Shown here piece by piece: positions 7,102-15,364 of a stretch of 64,000 bases of DNA. The position numbers were made by a program, and so were the translations under genes. Positions within the stretch are counted from its first letter, which is position 1; every line of letters starts with the position of its first letter. The stretch lies in contig JAVBLG010000023.1 in the NCBI GenBank assembly GCA_031553655.1, positions 1-64,000 of the forward strand, given 5' to 3'. This DNA is from JAVBLG01 sp031553655. Its GTDB lineage: Bacteria > Desulfobacterota > Desulfovibrionia > Desulfovibrionales > Desulfovibrionaceae. The notes under the pieces were generated by a model, which was given only the letters and a program-made list of their open reading frames with translations, was not told where the DNA came from and ran no database searches.

Positions 7102-9249
7102 ACGGCCCAAATCTTCAGGCAGATGTTCCACGGTTATTTCCTCGTTCTGGCACATGATGCAGGCGTATTCCAGCACGTTTTTCAACTCGCGCACATTACC
7201 CGGCCAATCGTGCCCGCGCAGCAGGGCCATGGCCTGAAGCGAGACGCGATTCACATTTTTTTTCAGGCGCGTATTGAACATGTTTATGAAATGATGCGCC
7301 AATTCCGGTATGTCACCCTTTATCTCGCGCAGGGCAGGCATATGCATTGTAATGACCTTGAGCCGATAATACAGGTCTTCCCTGAATTCTCCAGAGGCTA
7401 TTTTTTTTGGCAAATCGGCATTAGTACAGGCAATAATGCGCACATCAACGGTATAGGTGCGCGGATTGCCCACCTGTTGATACTCGTGAGTATCCAGAAA
7501 GCGCAGCAATTTAAGCTGGGTATTTGGAGATACGTCACCTATCTCATCAAGCAGGGCCGTCCCCCTGTTGGCAAGCTGCAGCCGTCCGGCTTTATTTTCC
7601 GTGGCTCCGGTGAAGGAGCCTTTCACATGGCCGAAAAGGTCGCTTTCAAGCAGGGTTTCGGAAAGGGCGGCACAATTGATCTTTTGCAGAATACGCTCAG
7701 AACGCGGGCTGTTGTAGTGCAGCATTTCGGCCAGCAATTCCTTGCCCGAACCGCTCTCGCCGGTAATCAGAACCGTGCTTTCCGCTTTGGACAAACGCCG
7801 CACCATGGCCGCAATGTCGCGCAAGGCCCGGCTTTTGCCGATAATGCTATTTTGCCGCAAGGGAGACAAGTCCGGCAGTGACGGGGCTTCGGGTAATTTG
7901 CGCATGACCACCACGGCCTTGATATTGGCGGATTGATTCTCGGCAAAAGAGGATGTGGACAATGACAGATTGAGACGTTCGCCCTTGCCCATGGCGCATA
8001 TTATCTGATGATTGAAATCTTTCTCTCCGCTCCCCGGCGGACTCCGCACCCCCAGAAAGCAACCCGTGGCGCAGTTTTTATGCAGATTTTCCATGGGAAA
8101 ACCCGGTACAAAGTACATGTGCAAAGGGCAGATGTGCCGCAAGGCCGGATTGACGCTTACCATGCGTTCCTGCCGGTCAATAATCGCTATTCCATCAGAT
8201 ATATTATTGAAAAGCAATTCAAGTTCCTGCTTGTAAACATCCTGGGTCTGTCGGGCAAGCATCAAATCGCGTTGGGTTTCTTTTTGTTCTGAAATATTGG
8301 TTATGAATCCCTCATAGTAGCTCACCCGCCCAAACCGGCCGAACACCGCGCGGCTGGAAAACCTGGTATGAACCGGGGTGCCGTCGCGCTTTAAAAAAGT
8401 GTACTCCAGGTCACTGGCCCCCTGGCCGCGATCCAGTTTGGCCAACATCACATTACGATGTCTGGGGCTTTTATAGTGTTGCGCCCCCACGTCGCTGAGA
8501 TTGGCGAACAAATCTTCCGGCGATTCATAACCAAAGAGTTTAGCCATATAAGGGTTGGCAAAAAGAAAGCGCCCCTCGGTGGAAATTTGAAAAATACCCA
8601 CTGTGGCGTTTTCCAGAATACCCTTGGCCGAAACCGGCTTACCGTCATGGGCGCGGATGGTATGTTCCCTGAAAATCAGCGCATGCCCTGGGCCGCCGGG
8701 CAAATGCAGCGGAATGACGTGCATCAGCGTGTCCAGCAGGCAAATCGGCCCCATGGCTTCATCAGGCGGAGCCGAAGCCAAAATGCCTTCAAGCTGGTGG
8801 GCGGCCTCGGGAATAATTTCCGCAAGCGGCAGCCCGGACAAATCTTGCCGCCCTTGCCCGAAACGCGCCAGCGCCCCCTTGTTGGCCAGGCACACCAAGC
8901 CCCCGACGTCGATTGCCATAATTTCCACCGGGCTGTTCTCGCCCATGAAAAACTCCATAAGAGTAGGCATTTCCCGGTCGGTTCCGGCCGTAGAAACGGA
9001 CTGAACGGCCGAAGGAAGGCGATCTTCCTTGCGCCTGCGCATAGGCAAACCACGCTTCAGGGCGCGCTCCACGGCCATGGCTTCGGCAAGCCCGCCATGT
9101 ACCACTCTGGTGACTCGCCTTCCGCCGGAAACGGAAATATTCACGCGGTAAGCCCCCACAGAAACGAGACTGCCGGAGCATACCGGGCAAATCTTGTGCC
9201 GCATGGAACGATAGCGCCTGCAAGCCGCGCAATAAACCAGCACAGCCAT
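7099..9249 (-). CDS. Sigma-54-dependent regulator: zinc ribbon, PAS domains, AAA+; no C-terminal HTH
   Basis: A 716-residue protein. Cysteines 7, 10, 21 and 24 form a zinc-ribbon pattern, followed by YRVNISVSGGRR, a short beta-strand/helix segment reminiscent of integrase arm-binding domains. Three PAS-like regions follow (about 95-190, 205-325 and 335-455), the third with HKNCATGC cysteines. The AAA+ domain (about 470-705) has Walker A GESGSGKE near 494, the sigma-54 contact loop GSFTGA near 546, and Walker B ALLDEIGD. The protein stops at HLPEDLGR, just after the AAA+ lid, so the Fis-type HTH normal for this family is absent. The missing part is not found downstream. It should activate RpoN promoters in response to a PAS-sensed signal. 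DNA recognition by the N-terminus is a hypothesis. Confidence 0.85.
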   Translation of the reverse strand: MAVLVYCAACRRYRSMRHKICPVCSGSLVSVGAYRVNISVSGGRRVTRVVHGGLAEAMAVERALKRGLPMRRRKEDRLPSAVQSVSTAGTDREMPTLMEFFMGENSPVEIMAIDVGGLVCLANKGALARFGQGRQDLSGLPLAEIIPEAAHQLEGILASAPPDEAMGPICLLDTLMHVIPLHLPGGPGHALIFREHTIRAHDGKPVSAKGILENATVGIFQISTEGRFLFANPYMAKLFGYESPEDLFANLSDVGAQHYKSPRHRNVMLAKLDRGQGASDLEYTFLKRDGTPVHTRFSSRAVFGRFGRVSYYEGFITNISEQKETQRDLMLARQTQDVYKQELELLFNNISDGIAIIDRQERMVSVNPALRHICPLHMYFVPGFPMENLHKNCATGCFLGVRSPPGSGEKDFNHQIICAMGKGERLNLSLSTSSFAENQSANIKAVVVMRKLPEAPSLPDLSPLRQNSIIGKSRALRDIAAMVRRLSKAESTVLITGESGSGKELLAEMLHYNSPRSERILQKINCAALSETLLESDLFGHVKGSFTGATENKAGRLQLANRGTALLDEIGDVSPNTQLKLLRFLDTHEYQQVGNPRTYTVDVRIIACTNADLPKKIASGEFREDLYYRLKVITMHMPALREIKGDIPELAHHFINMFNTRLKKNVNRVSLQAMALLRGHDWPGNVRELKNVLEYACIMCQNEEITVEHLPEDLGR

Positions 9250-9520
9250 AAATTTCTCCGGTTATGCTTTCCATGTTATACTAAATTTGCGGCGTCATCC
9301 ATGATTTACGAATTATTTATGAATCAAATGCAACTCCATTACCTGGGTTTTCCGGCTACCAAACCGCCATGTTACTCTATGCGATGCCTTTGCGCGGAGT
9401 CCGGCAAACAAGTAAAAAAGACGGCATTGACGCCGCGCGCCGGATTATTCTTGCATTTTTAAGATCACCATAGTACTTGCCTTGCTTGGTTGTATGACAA
9501 CAAATATTTAAAGGTATATG

Positions 9521-10474
9521 ATGGAAGCTAAAAAAATCGATATACTTGTTGTGGGAATGATCAACCCTCGCTATGTGGAGCTTCTGGATGAACACTTTAG
9601 CACCTACAAGCTGTGGCTGGCCAAAGACAAGGAAGCTTTTCTCAACGAGATCGGGCCGCGTATACGCGGGCTGGCCACAAGCGGCAATCCGCTGTGGGGG
9701 GCGAAGAAAGATCTTTTGGACCGCCTACCCGCGCTGGAAATAATTGCCAGTGCCGGGGTTGGGTACGATACCATCGACGTGGGCGCGGCCAAAGAGCGAG
9801 GAATAATAGTAACCAACACCCCCTCTGTCCTGAATGACTGCGTAGCGGATCTGGGCATGGCTCTCATTCTGGACGCGGCCCGCCGCATCCGTCAGGCGGA
9901 CGCCTTTTTGCGGGCCGGCCAATGGAAACAGGGCCGTTTTCCCATGGCCACCAAGGTTGGCGGCAAGGTATGCGGCATAGCGGGCTTGGGCAACATAGGC
10001 ATGGCTGTGGCCAAACGCGCCGAAGCCTTTGGCATGGAAATACACTATTATTCCCGTTCCCCCAAAGACAGCTTGCCCTATGTGCGGCATGAAAGCCTGA
10101 AAAGCCTGGCGGAAAAATCGCACTTTCTGGTATTAACCATGCCGGGCGGCAAAGAAACCCGCCATGCTGTTGATTCCGATATTTTGCGCGCGCTGGGCGC
10201 AAAAGGCTGGCTCATCAACATATCGCGCGGTTCGGTAGTGAGCGAAGATGATCTGGTGCAAGCCCTGCGTGAAGGGGTGATTGCCGGGGCGGGCCTGGAT
10301 GTATACGAAAACGAGCCGAACGTGCCCGAAGCACTGCTGGGGATGGACAATGTAACGCTGCTGCCGCATGTGGCCAGCAGCACCAACGAAACTTTCGCGG
10401 CCATGGGAAACCTGGCTTTTGAAAATATGCGCGCCTATTTTGATGGGAAGCCGGTTCTTACCAGAGTGGTTTAG
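9521..10474 (+). CDS. D-isomer-specific 2-hydroxyacid dehydrogenase
   Basis: About 317 residues. AAAGG at 9510-9514 is best spaced for the ATG at 9521, though ATG 9518 is also possible. The NAD(P)-binding loop is GLGNIGMAVAKR, catalytic Arg is in NISRGSVVSEDD, Glu in DVYENEPNVP and His in LLPHVASST. This is the glyoxylate/hydroxypyruvate reductase branch of the family. At the edge of a glucarate/galactarate island, which yields tartronate semialdehyde and glycerate, hydroxypyruvate or glyoxylate reduction is a reasonable guess, but substrate cannot be read from the sequence. It is followed by a TAGAGC-family repeat and the YhcH gene. Confidence 0.85.
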   Translation: MEAKKIDILVVGMINPRYVELLDEHFSTYKLWLAKDKEAFLNEIGPRIRGLATSGNPLWGAKKDLLDRLPALEIIASAGVGYDTIDVGAAKERGIIVTNTPSVLNDCVADLGMALILDAARRIRQADAFLRAGQWKQGRFPMATKVGGKVCGIAGLGNIGMAVAKRAEAFGMEIHYYSRSPKDSLPYVRHESLKSLAEKSHFLVLTMPGGKETRHAVDSDILRALGAKGWLINISRGSVVSEDDLVQALREGVIAGAGLDVYENEPNVPEALLGMDNVTLLPHVASSTNETFAAMGNLAFENMRAYFDGKPVLTRVV

Positions 10475-10483
10475 ACAGTGTCT

Positions 10484-10540
10484 AGAGCATTTTACGAATG
10501 AAATGAAAAAACTCTGCCGCCCGAATGTTGCCCGGGTCGT
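10484..10540 (+). repeat. TAGAGC-family repeat, copy R1 (probable terminator)
   Basis: It starts TAGAGCATTTTACGAATG, ten bases after the dehydrogenase stop, and continues into CTGCCGCCCGAATGTTGCCCGGG. It shares its layout with the copies at 20219, 23575 and 37439. Its hairpin is shorter than theirs. Confidence 0.7.
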
Positions 10541-10577
10541 CCAATTAAAATTAACATCTTGAAGAAAGGAAAAAAAT

Positions 10578-11054
10578 ATGATTTTCGGTCACCTCAAAAA
10601 TCTGGACGCCATGCGCTCCTGGATGCCGTTGCCTGTCATGCTGGCCTTGGACTATCTTAAAACTGTGGACTATTCCAATTCGCCCGGTGGCCAGGAAACC
10701 CGCATCGCTCCCGCCATAACGGCCAAAGACGCGCGTGTGACCACTATGGAAGCCGGCAAGATCCGCCCGGAAATACACAGAAAAAATATTGACATCCAAT
10801 TTCTGCTCAGTGGCCGCGAGCGTATCGGCGTTGCCGCCGATACCGGCAACAACCCTGTGGACGAAGACAGGCTTGAAGAACGCGACGCGCTGTTCTACTC
10901 CTCGGTGGAAAATGAGTCTTTTCTGGATTTTGAGCCTGGCAATTTCGCCGTATTCTTCCCCTATGACGTGCATCGCCCTGTGTGCATGGTTGGAGACAAG
11001 CCCGAAGAGATCCACAAGGTTGTGGTTAAAATCAGCACGGATTTGCTGCGTTAG
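10578..11054 (+). CDS. YhcH/YjgK/YiaL family protein (DUF386, cupin-fold)
   Basis: A 158-residue protein matching the YhcH/EbgC-beta family in length and motifs: MIFGHL at the start, EIHRKNIDIQFLLSG in the centre, and FAVFFPYDVHRPVC near the C-terminus with conserved His/Glu metal ligands. Family members accompany sugar and sugar-acid catabolic operons and are thought to act as anomerases or isomerases on sugar intermediates. That fits its place beside the diacid-sugar genes. The ATG follows GAAAGGA. The stop codon is part of a strong hairpin at 11050-11101. Confidence 0.85.
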   Translation: MIFGHLKNLDAMRSWMPLPVMLALDYLKTVDYSNSPGGQETRIAPAITAKDARVTTMEAGKIRPEIHRKNIDIQFLLSGRERIGVAADTGNNPVDEDRLEERDALFYSSVENESFLDFEPGNFAVFFPYDVHRPVCMVGDKPEEIHKVVVKISTDLLR

Positions 11055-11101
11055 ACGGTGTCGTCGCGAGTGTTTTTGCGCTCGTGACGACACCGTCTAA
11101 C
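11050..11101 (+). terminator. Strong hairpin at the 3' end of the YhcH gene
   Basis: GTTAGACGGTGTCGTC at 11050-11065 pairs perfectly with 11086-11101, and the stem continues through CGAG/CTCG. The stop TAG lies within the left arm. It has no T-run, so it may act as a 3' stabiliser or as a factor-dependent terminator. Confidence 0.6.
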
Positions 11102-11148
11102 ACATTTTGCGGGGTAAATGAACAAAATTCTCAACGACCCGTGATTGT
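11098..11148 (+). repeat. TAGAGC-family repeat copy, interrupted by element B
   Basis: CTAACACATTTTGCGGGGTAAATGAAC followed by CTCAACGACCCGTGATTGTTA aligns with the copy at 23575-23640 (GTTTTGCGAATAAAATGAGC, ACGGCCCGTGCGTCGTTAGGG). Element B begins at the TA of GTTAGGG. Confidence 0.65.
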
Positions 11149-11402
11149 TAGGGGCTATCTCCAAATAGCGGATTTTGATTCAAGGGCAAGGAAAGCGGGC
11201 CTTTTTGCGTAGCGAGTGTACTCCTATGGTACTCGACCGGAGCAAAAAGGCCTTAAAGCCGACGGCAGTCGCGCGGCGTGCCGCGCCTTTGAGCCGCCAA
11301 GCCGCGTCGGTCGGGCTTCGCCCGCCGACATCCAATGCGGCACAGTGCGGCGGATAAATGACGTAGCCATTGTACAAAAGACGCATTTAGAGACAGCCCC
11401 TA
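11149..11402. mobile_element. MITE-like element B, same family as A and C, with a nested insertion
   Basis: The ends are TAGGGGCTATCTCCAAAT and the complement of ATTTAGAGACAGCCCCTA, with TA at both edges. The left half and the last 44 bases match elements A and C. Between them lies 106 bp of foreign GC-rich repeat (11253-11358), replacing the right arm of the inner palindrome. It sits 17 bp beyond the stop of the GntR-type regulator. Confidence 0.85.
11253..11358 (+). repeat. GC-rich ~105-bp dispersed repeat, copy 2, nested in element B
   Basis: It matches the complement of 1463-1569 along its whole length. It interrupts element B after GGCC and rejoins at TGACGTAGCC. Comparison with elements A and C shows about four bases of the host element were lost at the junction. 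Confidence 0.75.
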
Positions 11403-11419
11403 GCCGCCGCAAAGTTCCG

Positions 11420-12181
11420 CTACGTCAGTAATGCTCTGAGGCGCTCCCTGGTATTGGCCAGATGCAGGCGCATAACCGCTCTGGCCGATTCGGGATCGCG
11501 GCGTTCAATGGCTTCCAGCAGATCCCGGTGCTCATTATTGGCCCTGGCCAGATACTTACCCTTGCCGTCTTCCGCGTAAAGCGGCGCATGAACGCGTGAA
11601 CGCGGAATGGCGGTAAGCCCCAAGCTCTGGTAAGCCGCGCCGAAATATCTGTTGCCGGTGGAATCGGCTATGCGCAAATGAAAGCGCGTGTCCGGCGCCA
11701 CCGCATCTCTGCCGTCAGCCCTTTCATTCTCAAACTCGGCCAGAACAACACGCAAAGCAACAATATCCTCTTCCGAACGGCGTTGCGCGGCAAGCCCGGC
11801 GGCCTCAATTTCCAAACTTATGCGCACTTCGAGCATGGCGATTACGTCGCGTATGGTCATAAACGCCTCTGGTCCGCCAAGGCTGGATGCCTCAAGAGGG
11901 CGCGCCAGCACAAAAGTGCCTATTCCGTGTCTGGTTTCCACTATACCCGCGGCCTGCAACCGGGAAATGGCCTCACGAATCACCGTGCGGCTAACCCCTT
12001 CGTCGCGCATCAACTGGGCCTCAGTGGGCAACTTGTCCCCCACAGCCAGCAATCCTGAATTTATCCGCGCCAGAATATTTTTCTCCACATCAAGGCAGAG
12101 GCTGCCCCTGCGGCCGTGACCGGCCGGTGTAAAATGCGAACCCGTCTTCAAGGATAAGGAGCCGGAAAATCTTGCTTGCAT
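11420..12181 (-). CDS. GntR-family transcriptional regulator, FadR subfamily
   Basis: A 253-residue protein. The start chosen is MQARFSG at 12181, seven bases after GGAAGG. An N-terminal winged HTH (GDKLPTEAQLMRDEGVSRTV, then IVETRHGIGTFV) is followed by an all-helical FCD ligand domain with the metal-ligand pattern D-x3-H (DTRFHLRIAD) and later HRDLLEAIERRD. Regulators of this type usually repress sugar-acid catabolic genes until the substrate or an intermediate binds. It is divergent from garD-gudD-garL-garR-tctCBA, so control of that operon is likely. Confidence 0.9.
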   Translation of the reverse strand: MQARFSGSLSLKTGSHFTPAGHGRRGSLCLDVEKNILARINSGLLAVGDKLPTEAQLMRDEGVSRTVIREAISRLQAAGIVETRHGIGTFVLARPLEASSLGGPEAFMTIRDVIAMLEVRISLEIEAAGLAAQRRSEEDIVALRVVLAEFENERADGRDAVAPDTRFHLRIADSTGNRYFGAAYQSLGLTAIPRSRVHAPLYAEDGKGKYLARANNEHRDLLEAIERRDPESARAVMRLHLANTRERLRALLT

Positions 12182-12381
12182 TTTTTTTCCTTCCATAGTA
12201 GTTTCGTCTTCAGTTGTACGATAACTTATAACAAAGACGACAACCCGCTTATACGATGGGTTCCAGTTGGCAGATAATAGGTTTTTTGCCACAAATAGCA
12301 AGCTATTATTTGCATTGGCAAGCCTGCCGCCCATCGCTGAAAACCGAGTTGGTGATACGACAACATACCAAGTGAGGTCAT
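12182..12381. promoter_or_regulatory. Divergent control region with candidate GntR/FadR operators
   Basis: Two related sites share TACGAYAAC: GTTGTACGATAAC at 12213-12225 (an imperfect palindrome, close to the regulator start) and GATACGACAAC at 12354-12364 (just before garD). A third partial match, TTATACGATGGG, lies near 12251. The positions suit repression of both directions. The operator assignment is inference from spacing and repetition. Confidence 0.4.
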
Positions 12382-13935
12382 ATGTCCAGTGCTGCCAATA
12401 CCCCTTTGTACATCAAGTTGAATGACAAGGACAACGTAGCCATAATCGCCAACGACGGGGGGCTTCCGGCAGGAACCTCCTTTCCCGACGGCCTGACCCT
12501 TATTGAGCATGTGCCCCAGTCGCACAAAACGGCCCTGCGCCGCATCGAAAAAGGCGAGGCTGTCATCCGCTACGGCGTGCCCATAGGCTATGCCTCCCAA
12601 ACCCTTAAGCGCGGTTCATGGGTGGCCGAAGACCGCATGACCATGCCCGAAGCCCCCGAACTGTCTTCGCTGGTATGGGAAAAACACGAACACGCTCACC
12701 TTGAACCGCTCACCGGATATACTTTTGAAGGTTACCGCAATGAAGACGGCTCGGTAGGCACCCGCAACCTGCTGGCCATATCTACGACAGTGCATTGTGC
12801 TTCGCCGGTAATGGATTATGCCGTAAAGCGTATCGAAAAAGAACTTTTACCCAAATATCCCAATGTGGACGGCGTAGTGCCTCTGCATCACGTATACGGC
12901 TGCGGCGTGGCCATTGATGCCCCCGATGCCTACATTCCCATCCGTACCCTGCACAACCTCACCCACAACCCCAACTTCGGCGGCGAAGCCATTATTGTGA
13001 GCCTCGGCTGTGAAAAGCTCACCACTGACCGCCTCATGCCTCCCAATTCTCACCCCGCTCAGAAAAAAGGTCCGTATATCGTTAACCTGCAAGATGAAAG
13101 TTTGGTGGGCTTCGAGGCCATGGTAGAAGCCATAATGCGCATGGCCGAAGAACGCCTCGTGCGTTTGAACGCCCGTCGCCGTCAAACCTGCCCGGCCTCG
13201 GATCTGTGTCTGGCCCTGGAATGCGGCGGAAGCGACGCCTTTTCCGGCGCGGCGGCCAACCCCGCCGTGGGCTATGCCGCCGACATGCTGGTTCGCGCCG
13301 GAGGCACGGTATTTTTCTCCGAAGTTACCGAGGTGCGCGACGGCATCGCCCAGCTTGTGGCCCGCGCCGAAACCCGGGAGGTTGCCGACGGACTAATCCG
13401 CGAAATGGCCTGGTACGATGCCTATCTGGCCAAGGGCGGCGTGGACCGCAGCGCCAATACCACCCCCGGCAACAAAAAGGGCGGACTGAACAATATTGTG
13501 GAAAAGGCCATGGGTTCCATTGTCAAGTCCGGTTCCAGCCCCATTTCCGGCGTCTACGGCCCCGGTGAGCGCATCCCCCACAACAAAAAAGGTCTGTACT
13601 ATTTGGCAACCCCAGCCAGCGATATTGTGTGCAGCCCGCTGCAAGTGGCAGCCGGAGCCAATTTGCTGGTTTTCATCACCGGGCGCGGCACTCCTTACGG
13701 CCTGGCCGAGTTGCCGGTGATCAAGGTTGGTACCCGCAACGATCTGGCTCGGCGCTGGCACGACCTCATTGACGTCAACGCCGGACGCATCGCCACCGGC
13801 GAAGCCACCATCGAAAGCGTTGGCAAGGAAATTTTCCAGCTCATTCTCGAAGTGGCCAGCGGCCGTAAAACCTGGGCCGAGCATTGGGGGTTGAAAAACT
13901 TTATGGCGATATTTAATCCCGCGCCGATTACGTAG
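12382..13935 (+). CDS. garD: Galactarate dehydratase
   Basis: A 517-residue protein, near the usual length of about 520. It matches GarD closely: DNVAIIANDGGLPAG and FPDGLTLIEHVPQ in the N-terminal SAF-like domain, GYRNEDGSVGTRNL, VYGCGVAIDAP, LECGGSDAFSG, FSEVTEVRDGI, RSANTTPGNKKGGL and FITGRGTPYGL. GarD dehydrates meso-galactarate to 5-keto-4-deoxy-D-glucarate with an iron centre in the cytoplasm. It is the first gene of a seven-gene operon; GAGG lies 8 bp before the ATG. The operon makes the assignment secure. Confidence 0.95.
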   Translation: MSSAANTPLYIKLNDKDNVAIIANDGGLPAGTSFPDGLTLIEHVPQSHKTALRRIEKGEAVIRYGVPIGYASQTLKRGSWVAEDRMTMPEAPELSSLVWEKHEHAHLEPLTGYTFEGYRNEDGSVGTRNLLAISTTVHCASPVMDYAVKRIEKELLPKYPNVDGVVPLHHVYGCGVAIDAPDAYIPIRTLHNLTHNPNFGGEAIIVSLGCEKLTTDRLMPPNSHPAQKKGPYIVNLQDESLVGFEAMVEAIMRMAEERLVRLNARRRQTCPASDLCLALECGGSDAFSGAAANPAVGYAADMLVRAGGTVFFSEVTEVRDGIAQLVARAETREVADGLIREMAWYDAYLAKGGVDRSANTTPGNKKGGLNNIVEKAMGSIVKSGSSPISGVYGPGERIPHNKKGLYYLATPASDIVCSPLQVAAGANLLVFITGRGTPYGLAELPVIKVGTRNDLARRWHDLIDVNAGRIATGEATIESVGKEIFQLILEVASGRKTWAEHWGLKNFMAIFNPAPIT

Positions 13936-13976
13936 CAAATAATGATATAATACCGACAAGTTAAAAGGAATCCAGA

Positions 13977-15314
13977 ATGACCGCCAAACAATCGACCCCG
14001 GTGATCACCGAGCTTACGGCCATCCCCGTTGCCGGACGCGACTGCATGCTGCTTAACCTCAGCGGCGCGCACGGCCCCTACTTCACCAGAAACATCCTGA
14101 TTCTGCGCGACAACAACGGCAACACCGGCATCGGCGAAGTGCCGGGCGGTGAAAAAATCCGCCAGACCCTGGAAGACTCCAAGGAATTGGTGGTAGGCCG
14201 CACCATTGGCGAATACAAAAATATTCTTAAGGCGGTAAGAAACAAATTTGCCGACCGCGACTCTGAAGGGCGCGGCCTGCAAACCTTTGACCTGCGCACC
14301 ACCATTCACGCGGTCACCGCGCTTGAATCGGCCCTGCTCGACCTTTTCGGCCAGTTCCTCGGCGTACCCACGGCTGCCCTGTTGGGCGACGGGCAAGTGC
14401 GCGACAAAGTGGAAATGCTCGGCTATCTTTTTTTTGTGGGCGACCGCAAAAAAACCAACTTGCCCTACCCCGCTCCGGAAAAAGCCGACGGCTGGCTGGC
14501 CGTGCGCAATGAAGAAGCCCTCACCCCCGAAACCGTGACGCGCTTGGCTGAAGCCGCCCACGACCGTTACGGCTTCAACGACTTCAAGCTTAAAGGCGGA
14601 GTTTTGTCCGCCGAGAGAGAAATAGAAGCCGTAACAGCCCTGGCCAAACGCTTCCCTCAAGCCAGAGTGACCATTGACCCCAACGGGGCATGGTCGCTGG
14701 AAGAAGCCGTGAGAGTGTGCAAGGGCATGAACAATGTTCTGGCCTATGCTGAGGACCCCTGCGGCGCTGAAAAAGGGTTTTCCGGCCGCGAGGTAATGGC
14801 CGAATTCCGTCGGGGCACCGGCCTGCCCACGGCCACCAACATGATTGCCACCGACTGGCGGCAAATGGCCCACTCCATTCAACTACAGTCCGTGGACATT
14901 CCGCTGGCCGACCCCCACTTCTGGACCATGGAAGGCTCGGTGCGCGTAGCCCAGCTCTGCGACATGTTCGGGTTGACCTGGGGTTCGCACTCCAACAATC
15001 ACTTCGACGTGTCCCTGGCCATGTTCACCCATGTGGCCGCGGCCGCGCCCGGCAAGGTAACTGCCATAGACACCCACTGGATCTGGCAGGAAGCAACTGA
15101 ACGCCTGACGAAAGAGCCGCTGCAAATCAGGGGCGGCCTGGTGGACGTTCCCGAACGCGGCGGTCTTGGCGTGGAACTGGACATGGCGCAAGTGGAAAAA
15201 GCGCATCAGCTTTATAAAAGCATGGGCCTCAACGCTCGTGACGATTCCGCGTCCATGCAGTTCCTCATTCCCGGTTGGAAATTTGACAATAAGAAGCCCT
15301 GTCTGGTGCGCTAA
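13977..15314 (+). CDS. gudD: Glucarate dehydratase
   Basis: A 445-residue enolase-superfamily enzyme. The N-terminal cap contains GPYFTRNILILRDNNG and IGEVPGGE. The barrel carries KLKGG, DPNGAW and AEDPCG metal-site residues, then WGSHSNNHFDVSL with the catalytic His/Asp. It dehydrates D-glucarate (and often L-idarate) to 5-keto-4-deoxyglucarate, the same product as GarD. It follows garD by 41 bp with AAAGGA before the ATG. Two entry dehydratases in one operon mean both diacids should be used. Confidence 0.95.
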   Translation: MTAKQSTPVITELTAIPVAGRDCMLLNLSGAHGPYFTRNILILRDNNGNTGIGEVPGGEKIRQTLEDSKELVVGRTIGEYKNILKAVRNKFADRDSEGRGLQTFDLRTTIHAVTALESALLDLFGQFLGVPTAALLGDGQVRDKVEMLGYLFFVGDRKKTNLPYPAPEKADGWLAVRNEEALTPETVTRLAEAAHDRYGFNDFKLKGGVLSAEREIEAVTALAKRFPQARVTIDPNGAWSLEEAVRVCKGMNNVLAYAEDPCGAEKGFSGREVMAEFRRGTGLPTATNMIATDWRQMAHSIQLQSVDIPLADPHFWTMEGSVRVAQLCDMFGLTWGSHSNNHFDVSLAMFTHVAAAAPGKVTAIDTHWIWQEATERLTKEPLQIRGGLVDVPERGGLGVELDMAQVEKAHQLYKSMGLNARDDSASMQFLIPGWKFDNKKPCLVR

Positions 15315-15364
15315 CGCACAAAAACTCACTTTTGCCCAAATATAAAAAACATTAAGGACCGCTG

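Noticed and set aside
6976..7881. A 301-codon frame starting in element A and running opposite the sigma-54 regulator
   Set aside because: It begins inside a noncoding repeat and continues antisense to a well-supported gene.
9301..9462. A 53-codon plus-strand frame between the sigma-54 regulator and the dehydrogenase
   Set aside because: No ribosome-binding site or recognisable features; sits in a divergent promoter region.
11175..11431. Short frames inside elements B and C encoding peptides like MYSYGTRPEQK
   Set aside because: They arise from the repeat core, differ in frame and end at random; not genes.
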